From Pseudomonas sp. R-28-1W-6 (GTDB lineage: Bacteria > Pseudomonadota > Gammaproteobacteria > Pseudomonadales > Pseudomonadaceae): a stretch of 64,000 nucleotides of DNA. Position 1 is the first letter of the stretch. The number at the start of each line of letters is the position of its first letter. Below, one piece after another: positions 29,533 through 37,562 of this stretch. The DNA is taken from positions 306,417-370,416 of the forward strand of contig NZ_WELK01000003.1 of NCBI RefSeq assembly GCF_009799925.1, given 5' to 3'. The notes beneath the pieces were generated by a model. It was not told the DNA's origin, made no database searches, and saw only the letters and a program-made list of their open reading frames with translations. The position numbers and the translations under genes are program-made.

Positions 29533-30606
29533 ATGGCCATGATGAAAGCCGCCGTTTTCGTCGCCCCCGGACGCATCGAGCTGCAGGACAAGCCGATCCC
29601 GGAAGTGGGCCCCGACGATGCCCTGCTGCGCATCACCACCACCACCATCTGCGGCACCGACGTGCACATCCTCAAGGGCGAATACCCGGTCGCCAGGGGC
29701 CTGACCATCGGCCACGAACCGGTGGGCATCATCGAGAAACTCGGGCGCAACGTGCGGGGCTACCAGGAAGGCCAGCGGGCGATCGCCGGCGCCATCTGCC
29801 CGAACTTTTCCTCCTACGCCAGCCAGGACGGGCTGTCCTCCCAGGACGGCGGCTGCAGCTGCCACGGCTACAAGCCCATGGGCGGCTGGCGCTTCGGCAA
29901 CAGCATCGACGGCACCCAGGCCGAATACGTGCTGGTGCCCGACGCCCAGGCCAACCTGGCGCCGGTACCGGATGCGCTGAGCGACGAACAGGTGCTGATG
30001 TGCCCGGACATCATGTCCACCGGCTTTGCCGGCGCCGAGGCGGCCAAGATCAAGATCGGCGACAGCGTGGTGATCTTCGCCCAGGGCCCGATCGGCCTGT
30101 GCGCCACCGCCGGCGCCAAGCTGCGCGGCGCCAGCACCATCATCGCAGTGGACGGCGTCGACTCGCGCCTGGCGATCGCCCGGCAGATGGGCGCGGATGT
30201 CACCCTCAATTTCCACCACGTCGATGTGGTCGAGGAAATCCTCAGGCTCACCGGCGGGCGCGGCGTGGATGCCGCCATCGAGGCCCTGGGCCAGCAAGCC
30301 ACCTTCGAGAGCGCCCTGCGCGTGCTCAAGCCAGGCGGCACCCTGTCCAGCCTGGGCGTGTACTCCAGCGACCTGGTCATTCCGCTGGGCGCCTTCCATG
30401 CCGGCCTCGGCGACAACAAGATCGTCACCTCGCTCTGCCCCGGCGGCAAGGAGCGCATGCGCCGCCTGCTCAACGTGGTGGCCTCGGGGCACGTCGATCT
30501 CGGCCCGCTGGTGACCCACCAGTACGCGCTGGACGACATCGAGGCCGCCTATGAGCTGTTCGCCAACCAGCGCGACGGGGTGCTGAAGGTGGCGATCAAG
30601 CCCTGA
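29533..30606 (+). CDS. Zinc-dependent alcohol dehydrogenase (secondary-alcohol type)
   Basis: A 357-residue medium-chain dehydrogenase. Catalytic zinc ligands Cys40 (ICGTD) and His61-Glu62 (GHE) are present, and the nucleotide motif is GPIGLCATAGA followed by Asp at the end of the second strand (AVDGVD), which favours NAD. The middle section and the DGTQAEYVLVPDA and CPGGKERM segments resemble the Clostridium beijerinckii secondary-alcohol dehydrogenase group, which lacks the four-Cys structural zinc loop; that loop is also absent here. Substrate unknown. It sits between fimX and serB, which are adjacent in PAO1, so it is an insertion relative to PAO1. Confidence 0.85.
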   Translation: MAMMKAAVFVAPGRIELQDKPIPEVGPDDALLRITTTTICGTDVHILKGEYPVARGLTIGHEPVGIIEKLGRNVRGYQEGQRAIAGAICPNFSSYASQDGLSSQDGGCSCHGYKPMGGWRFGNSIDGTQAEYVLVPDAQANLAPVPDALSDEQVLMCPDIMSTGFAGAEAAKIKIGDSVVIFAQGPIGLCATAGAKLRGASTIIAVDGVDSRLAIARQMGADVTLNFHHVDVVEEILRLTGGRGVDAAIEALGQQATFESALRVLKPGGTLSSLGVYSSDLVIPLGAFHAGLGDNKIVTSLCPGGKERMRRLLNVVASGHVDLGPLVTHQYALDDIEAAYELFANQRDGVLKVAIKP

Positions 30607-30613
30607 GCCGGAT

Positions 30614-30635
30614 GCCGGGAGCCCGCGCTCCCGGC
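30614..30635. terminator. Hairpin between convergent adh and serB
   Basis: Arms gccgggagc and gctcccggc (9 bp perfect, 4-base loop) fill the 33-base gap between two convergent stop codons. There is no T tract in either direction. Confidence 0.45.
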
Positions 30636-30639
30636 CCGT

Positions 30640-31854
30640 TCACTCGTGGCCGTCGCGGTCGCGGAACCCGAGCAGGTAGAGGATGCCGTCCAGGCCCAGG
30701 GTGGAAATCGCCTGCTTGGCCGACTGCTTGACCAACGGCTTGGCGCGGAAGGCCACGCCGAGGCCGGCCAGGCCGAGCATCGGCAGGTCGTTGGCACCGT
30801 CGCCGACGGCGATGGTCTGCTCCAGGCGCAAGCCTTCCTTGGCCGCCAGCTCGCGCAGCAGGTCGGCCTTGCGCTGGGCGTCGACGATCGGCTCGACCAC
30901 CTGGCCGGTGACCTTGCCGTCGACGATCTGCAGCTCGTTGGCGAACACATAGTCGATGCCCAGCCTGGCCTGCAGCTGCCGGGCGAAGTAGGTGAAGCCG
31001 CCGGAGAGGATGGCGGTCTTGTAGCCCAGGCGCTTGAGCTCGGCGAACAGCACTTCGGCACCCTCGGTCAGGCGCAGCGTGGCGCCGACTTCGGCCAGCA
31101 CGGTCTCCGGCAGGCCCTGCAGCAGGGCCATGCGCTCCTTGAAGCTGGCGCGGAAGTCCAGCTCGCCACGCATCGCCCGCTCGGTGATCTCGGAAACCTG
31201 CGCACCGACGCCGGCGGCCTTGGCCAGCTCGTCGATCACCTCGGCCTCGATCAGCGTCGAGTCCATGTCGAACACCGCCAGGCGACGGTTGCGACGGAAC
31301 AGCGAGTCGCGCTGGAAGGCGATGTCGACGTCCAGTTCCTGGGCCACGCTGAGGAACTCGGCACGCAGCGCGGCGGCATCGGCCGGCTCGCCGCGCACGG
31401 AGAACTCGATGCAGCCCTTGCCCTGGTTGGCCGGCGTATCCAGCGGCATGCGCCCGGACAGGCGGTCGATGTGATCGATGTTCAGGCCGTACTTGGCGGT
31501 GATCGAGCTGACCCGCTGCAACTGCTCGGCGGTGACCTTGCGCGTCAGCAGGGTGACGATGTAGCGCGGCTTGCCCTGACCGCCGACCCACTGCTGGTAG
31601 TCGCTTTCCGAAACCGGGGTGAAGCGCACCTGCTGGTCCAGCTTGTAGGCGGTGAACAGCACATCCTTGAGCACCGAGGAGGCCTGTTCGGTATCCGGGA
31701 TCTCGACCAGGATGCCGAACGACAGGGTGTCGTGGATCACCGCCTGGCCGATGTCGAGGATATTCACCCCGCCCTGCGCCAGCACGCCGGTGATGGCTGC
31801 AGTCAGCCCGGGACGATCTTCCCCGGTGATGTTGATCAGGACGATTTCGCGCAA
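30640..31854 (-). CDS. serB: Phosphoserine phosphatase (two ACT domains plus HAD)
   Basis: Last step of serine synthesis, hydrolysing phosphoserine. The 404 residues contain two ACT domains (about 4-80 and 97-175) and a HAD phosphatase with nucleophile Asp196 and Asp198 in FDMDST, SGGF and GDGANDLPML. The start is TTG, giving MREIVLINITGEDRPG as in relatives; GGGAG lies 8 bases upstream. An ATG 21 codons earlier gives an unlikely extension and has no ribosome site. Convergent with the alcohol dehydrogenase. Confidence 0.93.
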   Translation of the reverse strand: MREIVLINITGEDRPGLTAAITGVLAQGGVNILDIGQAVIHDTLSFGILVEIPDTEQASSVLKDVLFTAYKLDQQVRFTPVSESDYQQWVGGQGKPRYIVTLLTRKVTAEQLQRVSSITAKYGLNIDHIDRLSGRMPLDTPANQGKGCIEFSVRGEPADAAALRAEFLSVAQELDVDIAFQRDSLFRRNRRLAVFDMDSTLIEAEVIDELAKAAGVGAQVSEITERAMRGELDFRASFKERMALLQGLPETVLAEVGATLRLTEGAEVLFAELKRLGYKTAILSGGFTYFARQLQARLGIDYVFANELQIVDGKVTGQVVEPIVDAQRKADLLRELAAKEGLRLEQTIAVGDGANDLPMLGLAGLGVAFRAKPLVKQSAKQAISTLGLDGILYLLGFRDRDGHE

Positions 31855-31978
31855 GGCGTTCACTCCCAGCTTGCCAGATGATCCGCACGGGGCCGGCGGC
31901 CCCATGAAAAGGCGCACATTCTAACCAGTTTCAGCGCTGCCGGGGCATGCACGGCGCTTTGCCCGCCTGGGGGTGGTG

Positions 31979-31991
31979 GTTATACTGCGCG
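31979..31991 (+). promoter_or_regulatory. Putative promoter -10 with GC discriminator
   Basis: gttatactgcgcg contains TATACT 34 bases before the GTG start of the next gene. The same 13-mer occurs at 35477-35489 before another gene. No clear -35 is seen. Confidence 0.45.
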
Positions 31992-32020
31992 GCAATTCCA
32001 TTCAAGAAGAGCCGCGCTCT

Positions 32021-33565
32021 GTGAACCGGCCAGCCCAGGTCAAACCCGACAATTTCTTCCTGCTGCTGTTTCACGCCCTGCGCCAGCGGCGCGTGCCTCT
32101 GGCCCTGCGCATCGCCAGCCACAGCCTGCTGCTGGTGGCCCTGGCCCTGGTGATCTACGCCTGGGTGATGGGCATGCAGTTCAAGCAGGCCATGCAGCAG
32201 CAGGCCGACGCCCTCGGCCAGAGCCTGACCGTGCAGACCGCCGCCTCGGCCACCGAGCTGCTGGTGTCCAACGACATCCTCAGCCTCAACGTGCTGCTCA
32301 GCAACCTGGTGAAGAACCCGCTGGTGGCCCATGCGGCCATCTACAGCGTGGACAACCGCATCCTCGCCGAAGCCGGTTCGCGCCCCAGCCAGGGCCTGCT
32401 GGGCGACACCGAAGGCCTCTACTCGACGCCGATCACCTTCCAGGAAGTGATCGCCGGGCAGCTGCGCATCAGCCTGGACATGCAGCAGTTCCAGCAGCCG
32501 ATGACCATCAGCCTGCAGAGCATGGGCCTGCTCAGCCTGATCCTGCTGGCCCTGGCCCTGTCGCTGAGCCTGCGCCTCGGCCGCTACATCTCCACCCCGC
32601 TGCTGCAACTGCGCCTGTGGCTGCGCGACCCGGACGACCCGGCGCCCGGCGCCGGCCGCCAGGACGAGATCGGCGACCTCGCCCGCCAGCTGCAGGCCCG
32701 CCTGGTGCCGGAAAAACCACCGGTGGTGGCGCCCGCCGTGGCCGACGATTTCGCCGACGAGCAGGCGTTCTACGTCGACGAACCCGCCGAGCCCGAGTTC
32801 CGCGTGCCCGACCTCCACGAGCCGGACTTCGACGAGCGCGTCGAGAATTACCTGGAAGAAGACCGCGACCTGCCGCGCAGCGGTCAGGCAGAGGACGATC
32901 CATTCGCCGACCTGCGCCCGGTCGAGGACGGCGCGCCGCTGGCAGCCGCCGCCCCCGCAGACTTCGCCGAGGCGCCGGCCAGCGTGCCGGTGCTCAGTGC
33001 CGTGCTGGCCATCCAGCTCGGCGCCCAGGAGCAGCTGCGCCATCTGCCGCGCTCGCGCCTGCTGGAACTGCTGCAGCGCTACCGCGACTGCCTGGAACAG
33101 GCCGCCGCGCTGTACCAGGGCAAGCTGTACACCCTCAACGACGGCAGCAGCCTGATGCTGTTCAGCAGCAGCCACAGCGGCGAGGACTACCTGACCCACG
33201 CCCTGTGCTGCGGCGAGCTGATGCGCGCCCTCGGCCATGCCCTGCAGATCGAGGTCGCGGACAGCGGCATCACCCTGCAACTGCAGCTGGGCCTGACCTG
33301 CAGCGACCAGGAAATCATCCCCAGCCAGGCCGAACTGCTGCTCAGCGAAGCGGCGCAGGACGCCCTGGCCCTGTCCCAGCACAGCCGCAACCTGCTGCTG
33401 GTGCAGCGGGCGATCGGCGATGACCCGCTGCTGCGCCAGCGCGCGCGCATCCGCCCGATCGCCAGCCCGGAAGGCGCCAGCTGCGTCGAGCGCCTGCTCG
33501 AGCCCTACCCGTCGCTGCTGGAACGCCAGCTGACCCGCATGCACGAGCATCGCGGCCAGCCGTGA
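32021..33565 (+). CDS. Membrane sensor-like protein with HAMP and degenerate cyclase-like domain
   Basis: A 514-residue protein corresponding in position to the gene next to serB in PAO1. It has two membrane segments (about 26-48 and 165-188) bracketing a periplasmic domain of about 115 residues, a HAMP-like segment (about 188-235), an acidic low-complexity linker (about 236-320) and a C-terminal domain. That domain's strand pattern, ending LYTLNDGSSLMLF, resembles the class III nucleotidyl cyclase fold, but the metal-binding Asp positions are missing, so it is probably not catalytic. GTG at 32021 is chosen because a promoter-like TATACT lies inside the only longer alternative. Its stop overlaps the next start (GTGA). 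Confidence 0.75.
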   Translation: MNRPAQVKPDNFFLLLFHALRQRRVPLALRIASHSLLLVALALVIYAWVMGMQFKQAMQQQADALGQSLTVQTAASATELLVSNDILSLNVLLSNLVKNPLVAHAAIYSVDNRILAEAGSRPSQGLLGDTEGLYSTPITFQEVIAGQLRISLDMQQFQQPMTISLQSMGLLSLILLALALSLSLRLGRYISTPLLQLRLWLRDPDDPAPGAGRQDEIGDLARQLQARLVPEKPPVVAPAVADDFADEQAFYVDEPAEPEFRVPDLHEPDFDERVENYLEEDRDLPRSGQAEDDPFADLRPVEDGAPLAAAAPADFAEAPASVPVLSAVLAIQLGAQEQLRHLPRSRLLELLQRYRDCLEQAAALYQGKLYTLNDGSSLMLFSSSHSGEDYLTHALCCGELMRALGHALQIEVADSGITLQLQLGLTCSDQEIIPSQAELLLSEAAQDALALSQHSRNLLLVQRAIGDDPLLRQRARIRPIASPEGASCVERLLEPYPSLLERQLTRMHEHRGQP

Positions 33566-34116
33566 CCACCCTGATCAGCCACCCGCTGCCGCTGCTGGCA
33601 GTCGGGCTGGCCCTCGGGGCACGGGTGATCCCGCCACGCCTGCTGCTGGCCGGCCTGTTCTGCACCCTGCTGCCCGATGCCGACGTGCTGGCCTTCAAGC
33701 TGGGCATCGCCTATGCCGACGCGTTCGGCCACCGCGGCTTCAGTCACTCTCTGTTATTTGCCGGTATCGCCGGGTTACTCGGCGCCCTCGCCTGCCGGTT
33801 ACTGGCCTGCGGCCCGCTCAAGGCCTTCATCTGCATAGCCCTGGCGACCGCCTCGCACAGCCTGCTGGATGCGGCCACCGACGGCGGCCTGGGCGTCGCC
33901 TGGCTGTGGCCATGGAGCGAGCAGCGCTTCTTCCTGCCCTGGCGGCCGATCGAGGTGTCGCCGTTCGTGCGCGGCTTCTTCAGCGCCCGCGGCCTGGCCG
34001 TGCTGGCCAGCGAGGCGCGCTGGGTCTGGCTGCCCTGCCTGACCCTGGCGCTGAGCGGCATCGCCCTGCGCGCCTGGCAGGCCTCAGGCCGGCGCGTGCG
34101 GCAAGAGGCGCTCTAG
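33562..34116 (+). CDS. YdjM-type membrane-bound metal-dependent hydrolase (DUF457)
   Basis: A 184-residue inner-membrane protein with about four hydrophobic segments and the family's conserved polar motifs: HP near residue 7, PDAD (about 38-41), HRGFSHS (about 57-63) and SHSLLDAATDGG (about 97-108). These His/Asp clusters probably bind metal; the substrate is unknown. It starts with GTG overlapping the previous stop by four bases, so translation is likely coupled. Its last 33 bases overlap the end of the convergent waaA gene. Confidence 0.85.
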   Translation: MTTLISHPLPLLAVGLALGARVIPPRLLLAGLFCTLLPDADVLAFKLGIAYADAFGHRGFSHSLLFAGIAGLLGALACRLLACGPLKAFICIALATASHSLLDAATDGGLGVAWLWPWSEQRFFLPWRPIEVSPFVRGFFSARGLAVLASEARWVWLPCLTLALSGIALRAWQASGRRVRQEAL

Positions 34117-35364
34117 GCCGTCGAGCAGGCGCCCCAGCGCGCCTTGGTTGGCGCGCAACACGCCCAGCCCGCCGGCGGCCATCTGCGCGGCCCGCTCGGG
34201 CTCGGCGAACAGCTGCTGCAGGGCGCCCAGCAACTCCCCGGCATCGCGTACCTGCAGCAGATCGCCGGCGGCCTGCAGCTGGTTGGCGATCTCGAGGAAA
34301 TTGAACAGGTGCGGCCCGCTCAGCAGCGGCTTGCCCAAGGCGGCCGGCTCCAGCAGATTGTGCCCGCCGTTCTCGACCAGGCTGCCGCCGACGAAGGCCA
34401 GATCGGCCAGGGCATAGAGGAACAGCAGCTCGCCGAGGGTATCGCCGAGCAGCACGCCGGTCTGCGTCGACACCGCCTCCTGGCACGAACGCCGCGCCGT
34501 GGCGAAGCCTTCGCGCAGGCACAGCTCGAACACCGCGGCGAAGCGCTCCGGGTGGCGCGGCACCAGGATCAGCAGCGCCTCGGGAAAGCGCGTCTGCAAC
34601 TGGCGATGGGCCGCCAGGATGATCTCGTCCTCGCCGGCATGGGTGCTGGCGGCGATCCACACCGGCCGCGCCTGCGCGCCCCATTCGCCGCGCAACTGGC
34701 TGGCGCGCTGCTGCAGCGCGGCATCCACCTGCAGGTCGAACTTGATCGAGCCGGTCACCGCCACGCAGCCGGGGCGCGCCCCGAGCTGGCGGAAGCGCTC
34801 GGCCTCGGCCTCGGTCTGCGCGGCGATCAGGCTCAGCTCGGCGAGCATCGGCGCGGTCAGCCCGGCAAAGCGGGCGTAGCCACGCGCCGAGCGCGCGGAC
34901 AGCCGCGCATTGGCCAGCACCACCGGCACGCCCTGCCTGGCGCACTGGTGGATATGGTTCGGCCACAGCTCGGTCTCCATGATCAGCGCCAGCCGCGGCT
35001 GCACCCGGCGGAAAAAGCGCGCGCAGGCCCAGGGCAGGTCATAGGGCAGGTAGCAGTGCTGGATCCTGTCGCCGAACAGCGCCTGGATCCGCTCCGAGCC
35101 GGTCGGCGTCATGCTGGTGACGGTGATCGGCAGGTGCGGGTAGCGCTGCAGCAGCTCGCGGATCAGCGGCGCGGCGGCGATGCTTTCGCCCAGCGACACC
35201 GCATGCACCCAGATGCCACCGCGGCGCAGCGGCGGCAGGCCCAGGGCGAAGCGTTCGCCGACACGCCGAGCGTAGGCCGGCGCCCGCCAGGCCCGCCACA
35301 GCAGACGCAGACAGATGACCGGCAGGGCCAGGTGCAGCAGCAGGGTATAGAGCGATCTATTCAT
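34084..35364 (-). CDS. waaA: Kdo transferase (lipid A core)
   Basis: Adds two Kdo residues from CMP-Kdo to lipid IVA, the first step of LPS core assembly, at the inner face of the inner membrane. The 426 residues show an N-terminal membrane anchor (about 5-25), the catalytic Glu60 in SLGE, and a GT-B fold with PRHPERF and the acceptor/donor loop ENGGHN (near residue 325). The ATG gives MNRSLYTLLL; the frame stays open far upstream but that lies opposite the next gene. Convergent with the DUF457 gene (33-base overlap) and divergent from the FAD oxidoreductase. Confidence 0.97.
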   Translation of the reverse strand: MNRSLYTLLLHLALPVICLRLLWRAWRAPAYARRVGERFALGLPPLRRGGIWVHAVSLGESIAAAPLIRELLQRYPHLPITVTSMTPTGSERIQALFGDRIQHCYLPYDLPWACARFFRRVQPRLALIMETELWPNHIHQCARQGVPVVLANARLSARSARGYARFAGLTAPMLAELSLIAAQTEAEAERFRQLGARPGCVAVTGSIKFDLQVDAALQQRASQLRGEWGAQARPVWIAASTHAGEDEIILAAHRQLQTRFPEALLILVPRHPERFAAVFELCLREGFATARRSCQEAVSTQTGVLLGDTLGELLFLYALADLAFVGGSLVENGGHNLLEPAALGKPLLSGPHLFNFLEIANQLQAAGDLLQVRDAGELLGALQQLFAEPERAAQMAAGGLGVLRANQGALGRLLDGLERLLPHAPA

Positions 35365-35476
35365 GGGCGCGCAGCTTAGCAAAGGCGCGTGGCGGAATGC
35401 GCGCCAACCTGCCTGGGCTCCGGCCGCTATCCGGGCATCGCCATGGATGCCGGGGCCGCCGGCAGGCAGCCGAGGC

Positions 35477-35489
35477 GTTATACTGCGCG
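35477..35489 (+). promoter_or_regulatory. Putative promoter -10 with GC discriminator
   Basis: gttatactgcgcg contains TATACT 30 bases before the ATG of the FAD oxidoreductase gene and is identical to the element at 31979-31991. Confidence 0.45.
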
Positions 35490-35514
35490 CCTGTTTTTCA
35501 GCGAGCCGTTGCGC

Positions 35515-36690
35515 ATGTCCCAAGCTCTCAGCACCGATGTCCTGATCGTTGGCGGCGGTATCGCCGGCCTCTGGCTCAATGCCCGCCTGCGCCAGCTGGG
35601 CTACGCCACCCTGCTGGTGGAAAACGCCAGCCTCGGCGGCGGGCAGAGCGTGAAGTCCCAGGGCATCATCCACGGCGGCGCCAAGTACGCCCTGCACGGC
35701 GCGCTGACCGGCGCCTCGGAGGCCATCGCCGATATGCCGCGGCGCTGGCGCGAGGCCCTGGCCGGCAGTGGCGAACTGGACCTCTGCGGCGTACGCCTGC
35801 TGTCCGAGGCCCACTACCTGTGGTCGCCCGGCAGCCTGGCCGGCAACCTGACCAGCTTCTTCGCCAGCAAGGCGGTACGCGGGCGGGTCGACCAGGTCAA
35901 GGGCGAGCAGCTGCCGCCGGCGCTGCAGCATGCGAAATTCAAGGGCAAGGTCTATCGCCTGGCCGAACTGGTGCTCGACGTGCCCAGCCTGATCACGCGG
36001 CTGGCCACACTCGCCGGCGACAGCCTGCTGGCCGGCCGCGAAATCGCCCCGCTGCGCGAGCACAGCGAGCTGGCCGGACTGATCGTCGATGGCCGCGAGA
36101 TCCGCGCCCAGCGCGTGGTGCTCAGCGCAGGTCAGGGCAATGCTGCCCTGCTCGCCACCCTCGGCGTCAGCCAGCCGGCCCAGCAGCTGCGCCCGCTGCA
36201 CATGGTGCTGGTCAAGGGGCCGAGCCTGAAGCCGCTGTATGCCCACTGCCTGGGCGGCGGGCCGAAGCCGCGGGTCACCGTGACTACCCATCCGGCGGCA
36301 GATGGCCAGTGGGTCTGGTACCTCGGTGGCGATATCGCCGAAGCCGACGGCGTGGCCCGCGACGCAGCCGCACAGATCCGCGCCGCACAGAAGGAACTGG
36401 GCGACCTGCTGCCGTGGATCGACCTGGCCGACGCGCGCTGGGCCACCCTGCGCGTCGACCGCGCCGAGCCGGCGCAATCCGGCCTGGTGCGCCCGGACAA
36501 TGCCTTCCTCGCCGACCAGGGCAGGCTGCTGGTCGGCTGGCCGACCAAGCTGGCCCTGGCCCCGGACTTCAGCGACCGGGTGCTGGCCGCCCTGAGCCGC
36601 GATGGCATCCGGCCCAGCGCGCAACCGCCGCTGCCCGAGCTGCCGCGCCCCGCCATGGCCCGCCCGGTGTGGGAGGAGCTGCTGCCATGA
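35515..36690 (+). CDS. FAD-dependent oxidoreductase (DAO family)
   Basis: A 391-residue flavoenzyme. The N-terminal dinucleotide motif VGGGIAGLW (about 12-20) binds FAD, and a GGGQSVKSQGIIHGG segment (about 42-56) resembles the FAD loop of glycerol-3-phosphate and amino acid oxidases. The C-terminal end has a conserved VGWPTK strand. No membrane segment is seen. The substrate is unknown. The stop overlaps the start of the aldo/keto reductase gene by four bases (ATGA), so the two enzymes are probably made together. The same pair occurs near waaA in PAO1. Confidence 0.85.
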   Translation: MSQALSTDVLIVGGGIAGLWLNARLRQLGYATLLVENASLGGGQSVKSQGIIHGGAKYALHGALTGASEAIADMPRRWREALAGSGELDLCGVRLLSEAHYLWSPGSLAGNLTSFFASKAVRGRVDQVKGEQLPPALQHAKFKGKVYRLAELVLDVPSLITRLATLAGDSLLAGREIAPLREHSELAGLIVDGREIRAQRVVLSAGQGNAALLATLGVSQPAQQLRPLHMVLVKGPSLKPLYAHCLGGGPKPRVTVTTHPAADGQWVWYLGGDIAEADGVARDAAAQIRAAQKELGDLLPWIDLADARWATLRVDRAEPAQSGLVRPDNAFLADQGRLLVGWPTKLALAPDFSDRVLAALSRDGIRPSAQPPLPELPRPAMARPVWEELLP

Positions 36691-37505
36691 GCCTGCACGA
36701 CCTGCATCGCCCGCTGGGCGCGACCGGCCTGCGGGTGTCGCCGCTGGGCCTGGGCACGGTCAAGCTCGGCCGCGACCAGGGGGTGAAGTACCCCAATGGC
36801 TTCACCATTCCCGACGATGCCGCCGCGCGCAACCTGCTGGCCCAGGCCCGCGAGCTGGGCATCAACCTGATCGACACCGCCCCGGCCTACGGCGTCAGCG
36901 AGCAGCGCCTGGGCCCGCTGCTGCGCGGCCAGCGCCAGGACTGGGTGATCGTCAGCAAGGTCGGCGAGGAGTTCGAGGCCGGCCTGTCGCACTACGACTT
37001 CACCCCGGCCCATGCCCGCCTGTCCCTGGAGCGCAGCCTCAAGCGCCTGGAAACCGACTGCATCGACCTGCTGCTGGTGCACTCGGACGGTCGCGACCTG
37101 GCCATCCTGCAGGACAGCGGCCTCTACGAGGCGCTGGCCGAGTTCAAGCGCGAAGGCAAGATCCGCGCCTTCGGCCTCTCCGGCAAGACCGTCGAGGGCG
37201 GCCTGCTGGCCCTCGAGCGGGGCGACTGCGCGATGGTCACCTACAACCTCGCCGAGCAGGCCGAGAAGCCGGTGCTCGACTACGCCGCCACCCAGGGCAA
37301 GGCCATCCTGATCAAGAAAGCTCTGGCCAGCGGCCATGCCTGCCTGGCCGCCGGCCAGGACCCGGTGCGCGCCAGCTTCGAGCTGCTGTTCGCCCACCCG
37401 GCGGTGAGCAGCGCCATCGTCGGCACCATCAACCCGCAACACCTGGCGGCGAACGTGGCCGCCGCCGCCGCGGTGATCCGCGGCTACACTGCAAAACTCC
37501 GGTAA
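36687..37505 (+). CDS. Aldo/keto reductase
   Basis: A 272-residue TIM-barrel NADPH oxidoreductase, slightly shorter than the family mean. The catalytic tetrad is partly visible: Asp in LIDTAPAYG (near 61), Tyr a few residues on, Lys in VIVSKVG (near 90) and His in LLVHSDG (near 126). The C-terminal SSAIVGTINPQHL is the coenzyme-phosphate region. Translationally coupled to the FAD oxidoreductase upstream. Substrate unknown. Confidence 0.88.
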   Translation: MSLHDLHRPLGATGLRVSPLGLGTVKLGRDQGVKYPNGFTIPDDAAARNLLAQARELGINLIDTAPAYGVSEQRLGPLLRGQRQDWVIVSKVGEEFEAGLSHYDFTPAHARLSLERSLKRLETDCIDLLLVHSDGRDLAILQDSGLYEALAEFKREGKIRAFGLSGKTVEGGLLALERGDCAMVTYNLAEQAEKPVLDYAATQGKAILIKKALASGHACLAAGQDPVRASFELLFAHPAVSSAIVGTINPQHLAANVAAAAAVIRGYTAKLR

Positions 37506-37562
37506 ATCGCTGCCAGCCCACCGCGCCGGCAGTACGCACCGCCCGCAGCCGCAGGAGCCGAC

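Noticed and set aside
34084..36624. Extended waaA frame reaching 846 codons
   Set aside because: Only the 426-residue part matches Kdo transferase; the rest lies opposite the FAD oxidoreductase gene.
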